From the NCBI RefSeq assembly GCF_027744825.2, contig NC_071342.1:16301001-16365000 (forward strand): a stretch of 64,000 bases of DNA, written 5' to 3'. Made by a program: the position numbers and the translations under genes. Shown one piece after another: positions 48,171 through 59,012 of this stretch. The notes beneath the pieces are model-generated. The model did not search any database, was not told the origin of the DNA, and was given only the letters and a program-made list of their open reading frames with translations. How positions within the stretch are numbered: the stretch's first letter is position 1; each line of letters opens with the position of its first letter. The stretch is from Synchiropus splendidus. Its lineage: Eukaryota; Chordata; Actinopteri; Syngnathiformes; Callionymidae.

Positions 48171-50580
48171 GATAGTCAGTTTTACGCTTAGGAGCGAGAA
48201 TGTTCCAGCAAAAACAGGAAGTGGTAATCAAGTGGTAGTGGTAGATTTGAGCAGGCCTGCGAAAATAAGGATTCTGCGGTAGTAACATTACTTATCACCT
48301 CTGAGAAGGTGCCTACCTCCAAAAAAAATAGTATCAACAAGACATTGTCACATGACAGTTATTTATTTTAGTGATTGGCTTGCTTTATATGGAGTGAAAT
48401 ACGACACCTAAAATCCAGCTGCAACTTCAGAACACCACCAAAATCAAATACATTTCCACTTCATTACTTTCAGAGCGTATGAAGTTGTTTCGCAAACAGG
48501 TGAAGACAACAACATATTAACCTCTGAGGTGAAGGTAAAGAAGAATTTCACCACCAGTGAGGTGCCTCTGCGGCCACACAGCTAGATTGGAGCTCTGTAC
48601 AGTACAGATGGATTACTTGTAATCCCTGCTGAAAAATACATCCTCTCTTTGGAGTTCTAGTGTCTTTGTCCACCCGGGCCCAGAATTCTGACCTGCTGAG
48701 TAAGCAAAGTTATTCCCAACCCATTGTATCCCTGTCCCCTCCTCAGACTCGCTTCTGTTGCTGCAAATGGGACAGCAACCAAGGGGTCCGCGCTACAAGC
48801 AGCAGATTAAAGGATTACCATTAATTAGATGTCAGGGACAGAGAGGGGCTTTGCCTGTCTTGGCCATGATACAATATCTGTTAATCTGCTGCACCCCCGG
48901 ATAAAAAGAAATCAGTCCATTGACAGGAAAATAGAAAAAGAGGGAGGGAGCCTGGAGAGGAAAATAAGAACAAAAGGTGAGTAGAGACATACAGAGGCAT
49001 GAAAGGAGAGGAATATGGCGAATATGATCACGGTCCACTTGAACGTGGGTCGAGAGTTTTGATGTCGGACGCAGAGGCAGCTGCAGATAATACAGGCATG
49101 AGGATGTTGGGGAGAGGGAAACAAAGAGTTCATAACGGGCTGATCTATAGAGAAACAAAGGCTGCGGAGAGGGGTCGAGTGATGGAGGGGGAGCACTGTG
49201 ACTCCAGAGAAAATGGACCAGGAGGCTTACTCCGTGTATTGTTATATCTATAATTACATTTTTTCACATTGGGATTGTGTTTCGCGGAAATCTGAACCTG
49301 ACTGACATTTGTCCATTTCAGGTGTCAGAGGAAACACGGCCGCCCTGCGAAGTGAAAAATGAGCAGCTGGACTTCACAGATAGTGTTTCTTTGTAAACAC
49401 TTGTCAGATTTAATTGAGCACTGGGTCAGATGGGTAGCAGGTATGCAGGGTGATTGACAGGTGAGCGGTCGGCGTTTGATAAGGCGCCGGTCCATAATAG
49501 AAGTCCTGACCCTGACTTTTCGTGCCATTAACCCAGGAAGCACCGACTTCATCTTTCTCTGACAAGAAGTTGGCTTCTCTGCCCAGGGCCAGGTGAGGAA
49601 AGGTCAGGGAGGTCATGTTAGACACCGCCCCGGAGATAAGAGTCGCCCTGCAGGCCTCTGAACTGTGACTTGGGTTTCTGGTCGTCTGCTCGATGAAGAT
49701 ATCGTCCATTAGAGCTATCTGAGAGGCAATATCGCCTTCTGACAGTCGGATGCAGAGCATGTAAGGAAATGGAGATCATGCTTGGTTACGGGTTTTTGTT
49801 CAATACTAGAAAATATTCTTTTTTTTGTTGCCAACTGCGTCGACATAGTTTGTCAGCAGTATATTAATAATGTAGAAACAGAATCTTCTGCGGCTTATTG
49901 GACTAAACCGCGACACTTTTTTGCCAGATTCAGACTTATTTTCTCCAAAATAAATAAATAATGAATACAAACATTTAAAATAACGACAAAATGAATAATA
50001 ATAATAATAACAATACATCTTGCCTTTAAAATACTTGTTATAGTAGAGGTAGTGCAATGCTGTAAGTCTCTGTTACATGTTAGATTGTATTATATTTCAT
50101 ATTACATATTAAAGAATGGCATGATGTTGTCATCAAAATTATACTTTTTTTAAAAATGTTTGCCTACAAATCTTCTAAATAAAATGGTTTTGACTTGATA
50201 ATTTTGATAATATTTTGATTTTAAATCAATTTTAAACTGTAATTTATTGGCATGCATTCTATACAGTTCTATATTTTGATTCAGAACTACAACAATTTTT
50301 AAGCTCATATTTAAAACAGTATAATGATTACAACATGTTTTTTGTAATCTTTTTTTCCTTTTTTTCCCACAAAATAAAACAATAAAACACCTTTTCTCCA
50401 CAGGAGTAAGACTAAATCCACCCAAGCACACAAAGCAATGGCTCTGTCTGTGATCAATGCATTGTGATCAGAAGCCCATGCGCCAACAATATCTCCCTCA
50501 AATATGTGCAGTTCATTCAGAGAAATCCCTTCAGCTGGAGCAGAATGCGGTGTGACAACAAGCATCACTTAATTTGAGAG
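48171..50580. other. Unique sequence with AT-rich low-complexity part, no gene recognised
   Basis: 48171-49790 holds only frames of about 60-116 codons without motifs. 49800-50400 is strongly AT-rich with an (AAT)n run at about 49993-50010 and minus-strand Tyr/Phe/Lys-rich frames that reflect composition. Confidence 0.45.
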
Positions 50581-51075
50581 GTGAGTGGGTAATTGTCGGA
50601 GTGAGGAGAGTGGCCTGGGATAGGGCACTCCCTCCATATGTGTGACTGCGGGCACCCCTTTGAGCCCCTCTCGCCCGAGACTCTAATTACTTTTGGGACC
50701 TGGAGAATTCAAAGGATTTAGATACGGGGAGAAGGAAGAATTTCCAATTTACTGCACCACTTGATGTTTGTCTTCGTTTGGGCTTTGACTCGTGCTCCAG
50801 GAAGCGGATGGATGCAAAGTGCACATTTGTGCATCCTGATAAAAGCGAGACACTATTAGAGCGCTGTCGTGCCGGAGTTTATCTCAGGGGAGAGGATATG
50901 TGTGGATCATAATCTCCTGGACAAACACATTTGACAACCCCTGCCTTCACACCGGACCTATCTTCATCTGGCAAAGATCGACCCCTTGCCTGCCCGGCCG
51001 CTGACATTTCTGCTCTTGCTGTGAGTCTCGATCATCAACTCCCTTTCCACGGAAACAAAGGCGGCAGAAAGACAA
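50581..51075. promoter_or_regulatory. Candidate non-coding regulatory element with a 27-bp near-palindrome
   Basis: Repeat-free block. 50810-50836 has exact arms GGATGCA and TGCATCC around a core containing GTGCAC, giving a near-palindrome. TCTAATTACTTTTGGG (50680) and other TAATT words lie within 150 bases, and GCCCGGCCGC lies near 50992. Inference from texture only. Confidence 0.28.
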
Positions 51076-51526
51076 AGCCAATTCTTGGTTTAAGTCATTG
51101 GCATTGATGGTGGACCAGTCACAAGCTTATCAGTTCAATTTAAGACCATTTAAGATCTTAAAGTAAATAAAAACTGGATTTTGACTATAGTTGATATAGT
51201 GGTTAAGATTCCTTTTCTTTCCGAGTCACTGATTTCCAACGGTGTTTGCAAACCTCAAAAAATGCCATTTTGAAGTACATATGAATTGTGTTTGAACCAG
51301 GCCGGTGTTTGAAATGTTGGCACCTTACGTGATGGGTTTGACACCCCGACCATGTCAATATGTGCGCAGGTGTGTGTGACCAGAGCTGTGAATTCTGAAC
51401 TGATGGAACAAGATCTAGGTCACAGCTGACTTGATCTATTAAATGATGGAGACCAGAGGTGTCAGAAGCTGGAGTTCCAGAAACATCTCCTGCAGTAGAC
51501 CAGAGTGGCAGACAAAGGAAGGTCTA
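51076..51526. other. Unique sequence, nothing recognised
   Basis: Spacer with no gene or repeat supported; ends in the TA dinucleotide flanking the next element. Confidence 0.4.
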
Positions 51527-52270
51527 GGGCTGTGTCCCATTTATCACCCTAACACTAGCACTTGGTTTTGAGTTGCCTCCGCTATGAAGTGCCCTCCGAC
51601 AAAAGTGAAGTGATCGACATCCCTAAGAATTGGGACAACAGTTCATGAGGTCACACGTAAAGACAACGTGTCATTGGCTGCCGTGCTGTGTTTTGTTTCC
51701 TGCATATCGGGTGTTGGAGACGTTTTGAAAATGCCAGCTCCAACGTTTTTGCTACCTCTTGCATCGGCGCTGATCATCTCACTTGGTTTGGTGAACCAAC
51801 GGAGAAGAAATGGGTGGAGCCAAAGCCAACTTCTCCTCTATGTTGCGGTGACAGATCTGTTAGAGGTATGAGGATGCTAACGTTAGCCTGGATGCTAGCT
51901 GACTGTTGTTTGTTAAGAAGAAAGAAAAACATACTGTTGTACATACATGTTGTATTGTTCATGTTGTCGCTAACGTGTGATACGATAGAAAGTAAACAAA
52001 CAGAAGAGTTGTCCTTCTAACTAAAATGTCCCTGTTGTCCTCTCCAACATTGTTTTTAAATAAAGTACTTTGGTATCCTGGAAATCGATCCACACTTCAT
52101 ATTCCCACTTGGTTTCAAGTCAGCTCCGGAGCCCCCTCGGTTTGAAGGGTTTCAAGTGGTGAGTGCCCTTGGTCTTAGGAGTATTGGGACACACTGCACT
52201 TACACGTCAACGTGCAAAACCCAGTGTTAGGGTGAGAAACAAGTGTTTGGGTGAGAAATGGGACACAACC
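51527..52270. mobile_element. 744-bp terminal-inverted-repeat DNA element flanked by TA
   Basis: Left end GGGCTGTGTCCCATTTATCA, continuing CCCTAACACTAGCACTTGG and TTTTGAG. The right end, read on the other strand, is GGTTGTGTCCCATTTCTCAC, with a partial internal duplication, then CACCCTAACACTGGGTTTTG. Imperfect inverted repeats thus extend about 45 bases. TA lies immediately outside both ends (51525-51526 and 52271-52272), consistent with a TA target duplication as in Tc1/mariner-like elements. Internal frames of 67 and 110 codons start MSLAAVLCFV and MFCFLHIGCW and match no transposase I know. Superfamily uncertain; Harbinger-like 3-bp duplication is an alternative. Confidence 0.72.
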
Positions 52271-52272
52271 TA

Positions 52273-53030
52273 GGTTTCTGCTAAAACCGTGGACGAAGGA
52301 GTAGTAACTTGCCCAAGGATAAGTGGTTGAAAATGGCTGTTTTGAAATAGGCTTGGGCACTGGCAAACGCAAAAAGACAAGCTACTGATGACATCAGAGA
52401 AAAACCCTCAACCAGGCTGAGAGCCAAAGTGAGACAATGGACCAGAGGTAGAGGAGACCAGGTCAGCGTGAAAGAGTGATTTCCCCCTGACAAGCTGCCA
52501 AGGAAGACAGAGACAAAAGCAAACTAAAAGTTTGGAGGTGAGGAAGCTGCTCAGAGAGCTGCGGGGTGAGCGCTTTTCTTTGACCGACTTAAAGTAGCCA
52601 GTGATGGTAATAGTGAAAGAATGTCATAATAGACAGTGAAGAGCTGGCAGAGTATTGACATACTGTACTTCTAGTAAAGGTCAAGTATCTCTCTTCAGTT
52701 CTTAAAATGACTGAAACCATATATATTAAAATCATCACTCTAAAAACATTTGAGCTGCTGAAGACCTGAGAGAAGTCAGTGATAAAACCATCAAATCCAA
52801 GAGCACATCATTAGAATCCTATTGGAAAAGAGCATTACAATTTTCACTCATTTGGATCAGGTCGGCCTTTGTTGGAGAACAATCCCCCACGGACGGTGAA
52901 AGGCGTCGTCCAAACAGTTTGGCTTCCTCGACAACAGACCTTGTGAAGCATGATAATCAGTCACACATATTGGTTATGAGGTCAACCGACAATAATCGCC
53001 GTGCAGGTTGGTCAATTAACACCTCTCCAC
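52273..53030. other. Unique sequence, nothing recognised
   Basis: No gene or repeat supported. Confidence 0.4.
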
Positions 53031-53420
53031 CACACGTTTAGTTTGGCGTGCACGTCTTTATTTTTGCTGCCTGTCGTCTCTCCGTGAGGTGCAAATTTAT
53101 TTCTCTGTGAGCCGAGTCACACGGATTTATGAATGTATAAGTGAGTCTCATTCTTTGGAATGGAGACAGAAAACTGAGAGCTTAATTTAGGACGGAAAAG
53201 CTGCTTAATTGCGATGAAAAAGACATTAGAACAAAGAGATTTGCAGTAATTCAGTTGTCATCAGCCTCTGCATGCAAATGCTCAGACCCATGACCAATTA
53301 AATGCGAGTGAGCGAACAAGAGGCTGTAAACTTTACATCATCTCTGTTCTCAAGGGAATATTTTGCATTCTCGCTTAGCGGCACGGACTTGTAAAGTTTT
53401 ACGGTGTCCCTGCTCCGTAT
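53031..53420. promoter_or_regulatory. Candidate enhancer-like element with octamer and SOX motifs
   Basis: A consensus octamer ATGCAAAT (53272-53279, inside GCATGCAAATGC) lies about 36 bases right of AACAAAG (53230-53236, SOX core). AGCTTAATTTAGG (53179), GCTTAATTGCG (53202) and CCAATTAAATG (53295) add homeodomain-type cores. Repeat-free and non-coding. POU and SOX sites together are common in neural enhancers; untested here. Confidence 0.32.
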
Positions 53421-55100
53421 TGGCAAAGGCTGTTTGCAGGAGTGTTAAAGCCCCAAAGTCATACCGGACACGGCACCACGGAGTGAACCCTCCTTGACAA
53501 CGTCCCGGCAAAGACATTAATGCCACACTTTCACACCGTAATTAAGCACACAGTGGGAAGGGAGTGAGGAGAAAAAAAAACAGTCTCCCCAGGGTGGTAT
53601 GTGAGGCCCATGATGGACAGAATGAGACCTTTCAGCACAAAATCCAGCGCAGAAAATCAATAGCGCAGGACGAGATGTGCGTCTTCAGGCCTCTCTGGTT
53701 ATGACCGTCAACGGAGGCTGGAGCAGAGTCCGGCTGAGGCATTGCCTGGGGAGCACTGCGCGCTCATTCAGGCCTCTTCGCGCTTGCCCTTGCAGTCTTT
53801 TTCATGATATGTGACAAGATAATGAGTCCCTGAAAACATCCCCATGAGTGCATTATCCCTCTGTACCTTCGCTGTGAAAGAGCCGTGAAGAATCTTTCAG
53901 GATTCCTGATGAACAATGCCCCTCATATGTCAACGAAAAGGCACCTAAATATTCAATGTTGGTGCAGTAAGCTATACAGGGATTTGCTCTTTAGCATGGT
54001 GACAGTAGCAGTCTGCAACATCGTATAGTGACACTGTGAAATATAACCATCTGACAAACAGCGTGAGCCATATTTCCCACAAAATAACGAGAATCCCAGA
54101 AGAGCATTTGGATTAGAAATATCTATTTAAAAATGGCAGCCCAACTGGGCAGTGATTTCCTGGCCCAAGACTATGGGACTGTTCTCATTAGCCCATCCAT
54201 TTTACTACTGTTGCCAGTTCGCTATGCCAGAAATGCTGAACGGTCTCATTAAAATGCGCCAGGAAAAAGAGTCTTGTCGAAGACAATGGCGAAGTGAGGT
54301 CTGCACCAGGGATGTAAAGGTTAACCACACACACAGCTTGGATGTGATAACAAAAACGATGTCATCTTATCATTACTGTTTTACTAACTATTTGTCATTT
54401 TGGCAAAAAACAACTCAATGTTGCACAGCCAAACACACAAGCATGTACTTGCTACTATGTGAACTAGAAAAGTGTTGAAACATTGGATACTACCACCAAG
54501 GAGCTTGTGTCACATGACTTCATACAAACAAACCTCACAGAAACAACTTTCAAGAATCAATAACCGTGTTGGATCATGGCGGAAAAGTTCGTAAATGATT
54601 CAGACTGACCACAGAGGGCTCTTTGAACTACAAATGCTTGTTGACGTCAGCTTAGCAGTATTCCTTTTCAAAGCTTTAGATATCTGAGATAGCAATTCCC
54701 CCGCAAAACTTGATGTTAAATGAACATTTTGGCTCCACAGTCACAGAGGTGAGATCCTTTCTTTTTTTAATTTTATTTTCATAAAATAACTTTCCGTTTT
54801 TTTGCGACTTCTGAACAGAGCTGGGCGCAAATTCCATTCCACATAGATACAAGCCAAACCTGGGCCTTTCTGCGAAACTAAAATTACGTCTCTTTGCATG
54901 TGGTGTTTTTTGTTGAGGACTTTACAGAAAAAGTAGTTGACCTACCGGCCTGGCGTTGCATGCTTGTGGGGGAATCAATATACCGTTCCTCACATGTTTG
55001 CACAAACAGTAGGCGGAAGCAGAGGGGCTGGTCAGCTAGTGTGTTTGTCAGGCAAAACTGCGTCACCACCAGTCATCTCATTTGCTAGCGCACATTACTT
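53421..55100. other. Unique sequence, nothing recognised
   Basis: 53421-53900 is GC-balanced with CpGs and could be functional non-coding DNA. A 108-codon + frame (54152-54478) has no known motif. Confidence 0.4.
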
Positions 55101-55176
55101 ACCGTAATTTTCTATGCCTATAAACGGCTTAATTTCTAAGGGCAAACGAAATTCCAGCCTTTATAAGCCGGTACTT
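55101..55176. repeat. Fragment of a common fish repeat (ACCGTAATTT...TATAAGCCG type)
   Basis: ACCGTAATTTTCTATGCC, TATAAACGGCTTAATTTCT and CCTTTATAAGCCGGTACTT correspond to the start of a widespread fish repeat whose sense reads 'actataagccgctactt'. Short, diverged, without its other end. Confidence 0.4.
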
Positions 55177-56695
55177 AGAAATCTAAGACCTTTCCACTGC
55201 GTAGACAGCACTGCTGCACCTGTCACTTATGGGACAGTGCAGCTTTTACATGTACAAAACCGAATTCCTTGTTAAATTTTTTGGTTGCGACTTTAAGTTC
55301 AGGTGCCCTCAATAGTCTGGAAATCACTGTAAATTGTCCGACACTTTTAAAGTTACTCATTACCTTGCGTATCTGAGAAAATTGTCCCTGCTGTGCCAAC
55401 CAAAGGCAACATTTATCAAGCCCAGAAGGCAGGAGCTGCGAGTCTTCTGGCAGCATGCCGAGCAGCAAGCTGAGCCACCCGGGTCAAATCCCATCTTTCA
55501 TATCCCGAGGCTAATATGTATATCTAAGCCAACAATTCCGACATATCAGCAACACCATTTTTTTCTTATGACTCAATTTGTCATCAGGATTCTGCTCTCC
55601 TCTCCTGGTTCACACTCTCCTACACACATATATGAGCACACTCACATCTTAGTTGAAAGCGTTTACCTCCTGTGGTTTTCTGCTGAAGCCCCAGGTACCA
55701 GAGGTCTGGTGATGGCCTTTCCAGACCCGATAGCACACGCGGATTACACCCACACTAGATTAAACCAGCAGCACCACTGCCTGCTGGGAATTCTGACAAT
55801 TATCAGCCTCATACTCCAGGGAACTGGACTGACGGCGGACAGGGAGGCCAGGCGCGGCGCAGGGGGCAGCCGGGCTCAGGTTGTAGGAGAAGCGAAGCTT
55901 CAATCTTGAAACCTGTCTGCTGTGTTAAGATAAACAGCGCCTGCCAGGCAAATGTTTTTGCGGAACATCAGATTGTTGAACATAGCGTGTTCAAAAGCGC
56001 AGTGTGGGGCGGGCGTTTGCCACCACGCTGCTGCCTCTGACTGTTCCAGGATACCTTGCTGCTCCATTCCCTGTTTTCATGCTGCAGCTCTGGGTTCAGC
56101 ACCGGCCACTGATGTTACAGCTAAAAATGTGTAGGGTAAGTGCTTCCATTTACCACCCACACAAGACAAGCCTCTTTGTCACCTCGGAGACCATTGTATA
56201 TTAGAGGACCCTTAAGAGGGCATTGAGTGGAGAGAATATGGTCTGTAATGAGAGCATTAAAACAACATATGCTGCACTCTTGCACCTCGGCACTTGAGAC
56301 TTGATTTTATTCCACCGTCTCTTCTCTTTTGCGCACTCCACCCCCTCCTGCTCAATTCCCACTTGCCTATTTTTGGAAAGTCATTGAGAGTCTTTGACAA
56401 AGACAGGCAGAAGTGGATGTGAAAGTGTGCCCCTGGCCTTCTCACTTCAGAGCGGAGCAGGCCATCTGACCACCAGCACTAGTTTGGGCCAAGAGGGGCC
56501 ATTAGCCCAAACCTGGGAGACCTGTGCAGCCACCAATGCCAAGCTGTTTCACTCTCCTTCAAGCTTCAGACTACTCTGTCCACCCCGGTCAATACCACCC
56601 CGTATCTTCCCCCTGCGGGCGCCAACTCTTCAGCTCAGCGGGATCCCAGTGGAGCACGACGAAAAATCCATCCCGTCCACCTAGCTCTCCTGTGT
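55177..56695. other. Unique sequence containing the longest non-repetitive frame of the window
   Basis: The + frame 55334-55909 is 191 codons, the longest not made of microsatellite. Its product has no signal peptide, domain or compositional logic (it mixes SPTHIYEHTHI, LLGILTIISLILQ and AREARRG-like pieces) and there is no splice or codon-bias support. 55680-55990 has GC-rich words (GGCCAGGCGCGGCGCAGG) and may be a non-coding element. Confidence 0.35.
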
Positions 56696-57020
56696 GTACG
56701 TGAGCGAATGTGTGGGAGTGATTCGGAAATATAAAAGACTCCCGGTGGCAAAATAGGACTCGTAAGCGAAGGTGTCAGAAGAGGTTCCTTCCCAGGAGGG
56801 CTAATTTTATATTGTTGTCCAGATGACCTTGAGCCGGGTGCCATGGAAACATTTCTGCGACGACTCCGTGAGGTGTCTTGGTGGCTCTGCATTTGTCTGG
56901 CGACAAAGCCCTCTCACCTCAGAACACAGAGAATTGGCTAAAGGCAAAAGACTGGAAATAATAGCGGGCAGTCTTTGGGACGTGAAGGAGGAGAGTATTA
57001 GCAGGAAATCTTTTGAGGTT
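56696..57020. promoter_or_regulatory. Candidate regulatory element with an RFX X-box
   Basis: GGTGCCATGGAAAC (56837-56850) differs at one base from the strong X-box GTTGCCATGGAAAC. It lies in a repeat-free block with GCTAATTTTATATTG (56799) and GGCTAAAGGCAAAAG (56936). A 100-codon + frame (56823-57125) has no known motif. Confidence 0.32.
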
Positions 57021-58315
57021 CTGCCGTTCATGCTCTGTGGCTCCTCTTCAGAAAGGTGGCTGTGTTTGAAAGCTATTGATGATCTTGTTCAATCAGTGGA
57101 ACAACAAAGTCCTGAACCAAAGTGACTCAGAGGAAAGTGAGGCTAAATGCGTTCAAGCCAGATCAACAGAGCCGGGTCAAAACAAGGTAACTCAATTGTC
57201 CATAGCAATGACTGTCGAAGATTCTTGGTGGACGTGAGGACCAGAAGAATCAGTGGAACTGAAAGTAAATTGCAGCAGAAGATGGAATATAATGATACGT
57301 CTGAAATGGAACCCTGTATTCGTAACCAGGCAACAAGTATTCTCTCTTTGTGAATATGTATATAATCAGGCTACTTTCAGAAGAGAATGTCTGTTGTGGT
57401 TTGGTTAAAAATAAAAAAGGGCGGGGGGGTATATTTCAGTATCTCCAAAAGCTGTACACGCTCAGAGCAGAATGAAACGTGGAAAAGCGCAACGATCCAA
57501 TTCAAACTAGAGATAAACATAAACACCTCAAAGAGTTATTACTATTTGCACAAAATAATTAGATTCCGACGTGGCTTGAATCACAAAGAGACTAAACTGC
57601 TTAACTTTCTTCTGGCAGGTGACAAGGGAGGAAATGCATGCATCACTTGTTACATTTGCTCTGACAGCTCCATTATTTAGCTGATTAGGCCAATTTCCTG
57701 AACGAAAAGCTGCAATGGAAGCAGCAGTTTTGAGAGATAAAAAGGTTTTCCACTGAAGCAGCTGACAACCAAGCAGATGCCTTTAAAGCAAGCTAGGTTT
57801 CATATGTTAGAATCTTAAACCCTCTCACTCAGGGGAGTCAGAATCAACCAAAATCTTGAATACGGTTTAAGTCACGGGCTCAACGAATTGACACTCCTTT
57901 CACGTGAAGCAAGAGTGTGACTGCGATCGTGTGTTTTAATTTGTGGAGGCTAAACCTAGCATTATCGTTTGCCTCTCCACCAGACACACTTAACACAAAA
58001 GACCTTGAAGCGCCAATATCCTCTTTCTTTCCATTAAATTCCCTTCCTTCCACAACAATTCTTTCCTTTGCGGAAGTGAAAGCAGTTGCATTGACAACAA
58101 AAAAACACAAGCTTTGATCTGCAGTGACCTTAATCCTGAGTAAATCTTGCAGGCCACATAAAATGACTTGATGAGCCAGATTTGGCCCTGAACCTAGTGT
58201 TTGACACAGGCAAGCTGACTGAGGATGGGTCATGATTTATATTTAAAAAGTAAAAACGAAATAAACAATGAATAAAAGGGGATGGGTATTGTGAGGAAGT
58301 ACTTAAAGTAATTGG
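57021..58315. other. Unique sequence, nothing recognised
   Basis: No gene or repeat supported. The 117-codon minus frame at 57880-58233 is unrecognised. Confidence 0.4.
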
Positions 58316-59010
58316 ATTAAACCCGTATATAAAGATACTCCATTCTTTGTTTGAAATCTGAATCGATTTTTCCCATTACAATGAATGAAAAAAGAAAGAA
58401 TGCGTTCCAAGCCTTAAAATAGTCTTTTGTAGGAGTGAATGTAGAGTGTCTGCTGCAGGTGCGCCGTTCGTCTATGTGTGTGGCCGCTGCATGTGGGAGG
58501 GGTTGCCGAGTGAGTGACGTCTCTCCAGAAGTGAAGAGGTGCCCGGTGCGTGTCCAGCTCTGAATGTGCGCTTCTGTGCAGTTTGGCAGTGACAAAGTCA
58601 TAAACCAAGTCACGCTCTGTCCCAGACTCGCCTCATCCCTGTCCCAGCTCCAGCCCACAACAGGACATCAAACCCTGGAGTGTGTTCTCCAGCCTCGGAG
58701 GTGTGGAGAGCGAGCACCTCCCCTGTGACACTCTACCACGGTCCAGTGTGGAGACAGGAAAGGTTTTACACCTCAACATGAAGAAAAAACAGTCAGTAAA
58801 TGTAGCTAACGGGACACATCTGCATACAGAGGCTGCGTTATACACAATAACAAAGCTCGTCGTGGGTCAGCTGATCGGTCCGCGCACATTATGTTTTTCC
58901 GGGGCGTTCGAATTCTGGATATTCATGCGAAATCAGAAGCAAAAAAATCTTGAAATTTTGGTTCGAACTCCGATTTGTTCGAAGTCTGAGACAAAACCAA
59001 GGTACCACTG
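58316..59010. mobile_element. Mariner-like DNA transposon remnant
   Basis: The right end reads GTTCGAACTCCGATTTGTTC (58961-58980), then GAAGTCTGAGACAAAACC and AAGGTACCACTG, followed by TA (59011-59012). CAGTGGTACC with an outside TA is a Tc1/mariner-type terminus. On the left, CATTACAATGAATGAAAAAA and GCGTTCCAAGCCTTAAAATA are the words usually found inside the opposite end of this repeat, but the left terminus itself is eroded. The interior contains GAGTGAGTGACGTCTCTCCA and GAAGTGAAGAGGTGCCCGG. No transposase frame. Confidence 0.55.
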
Positions 59011-59012
59011 TA

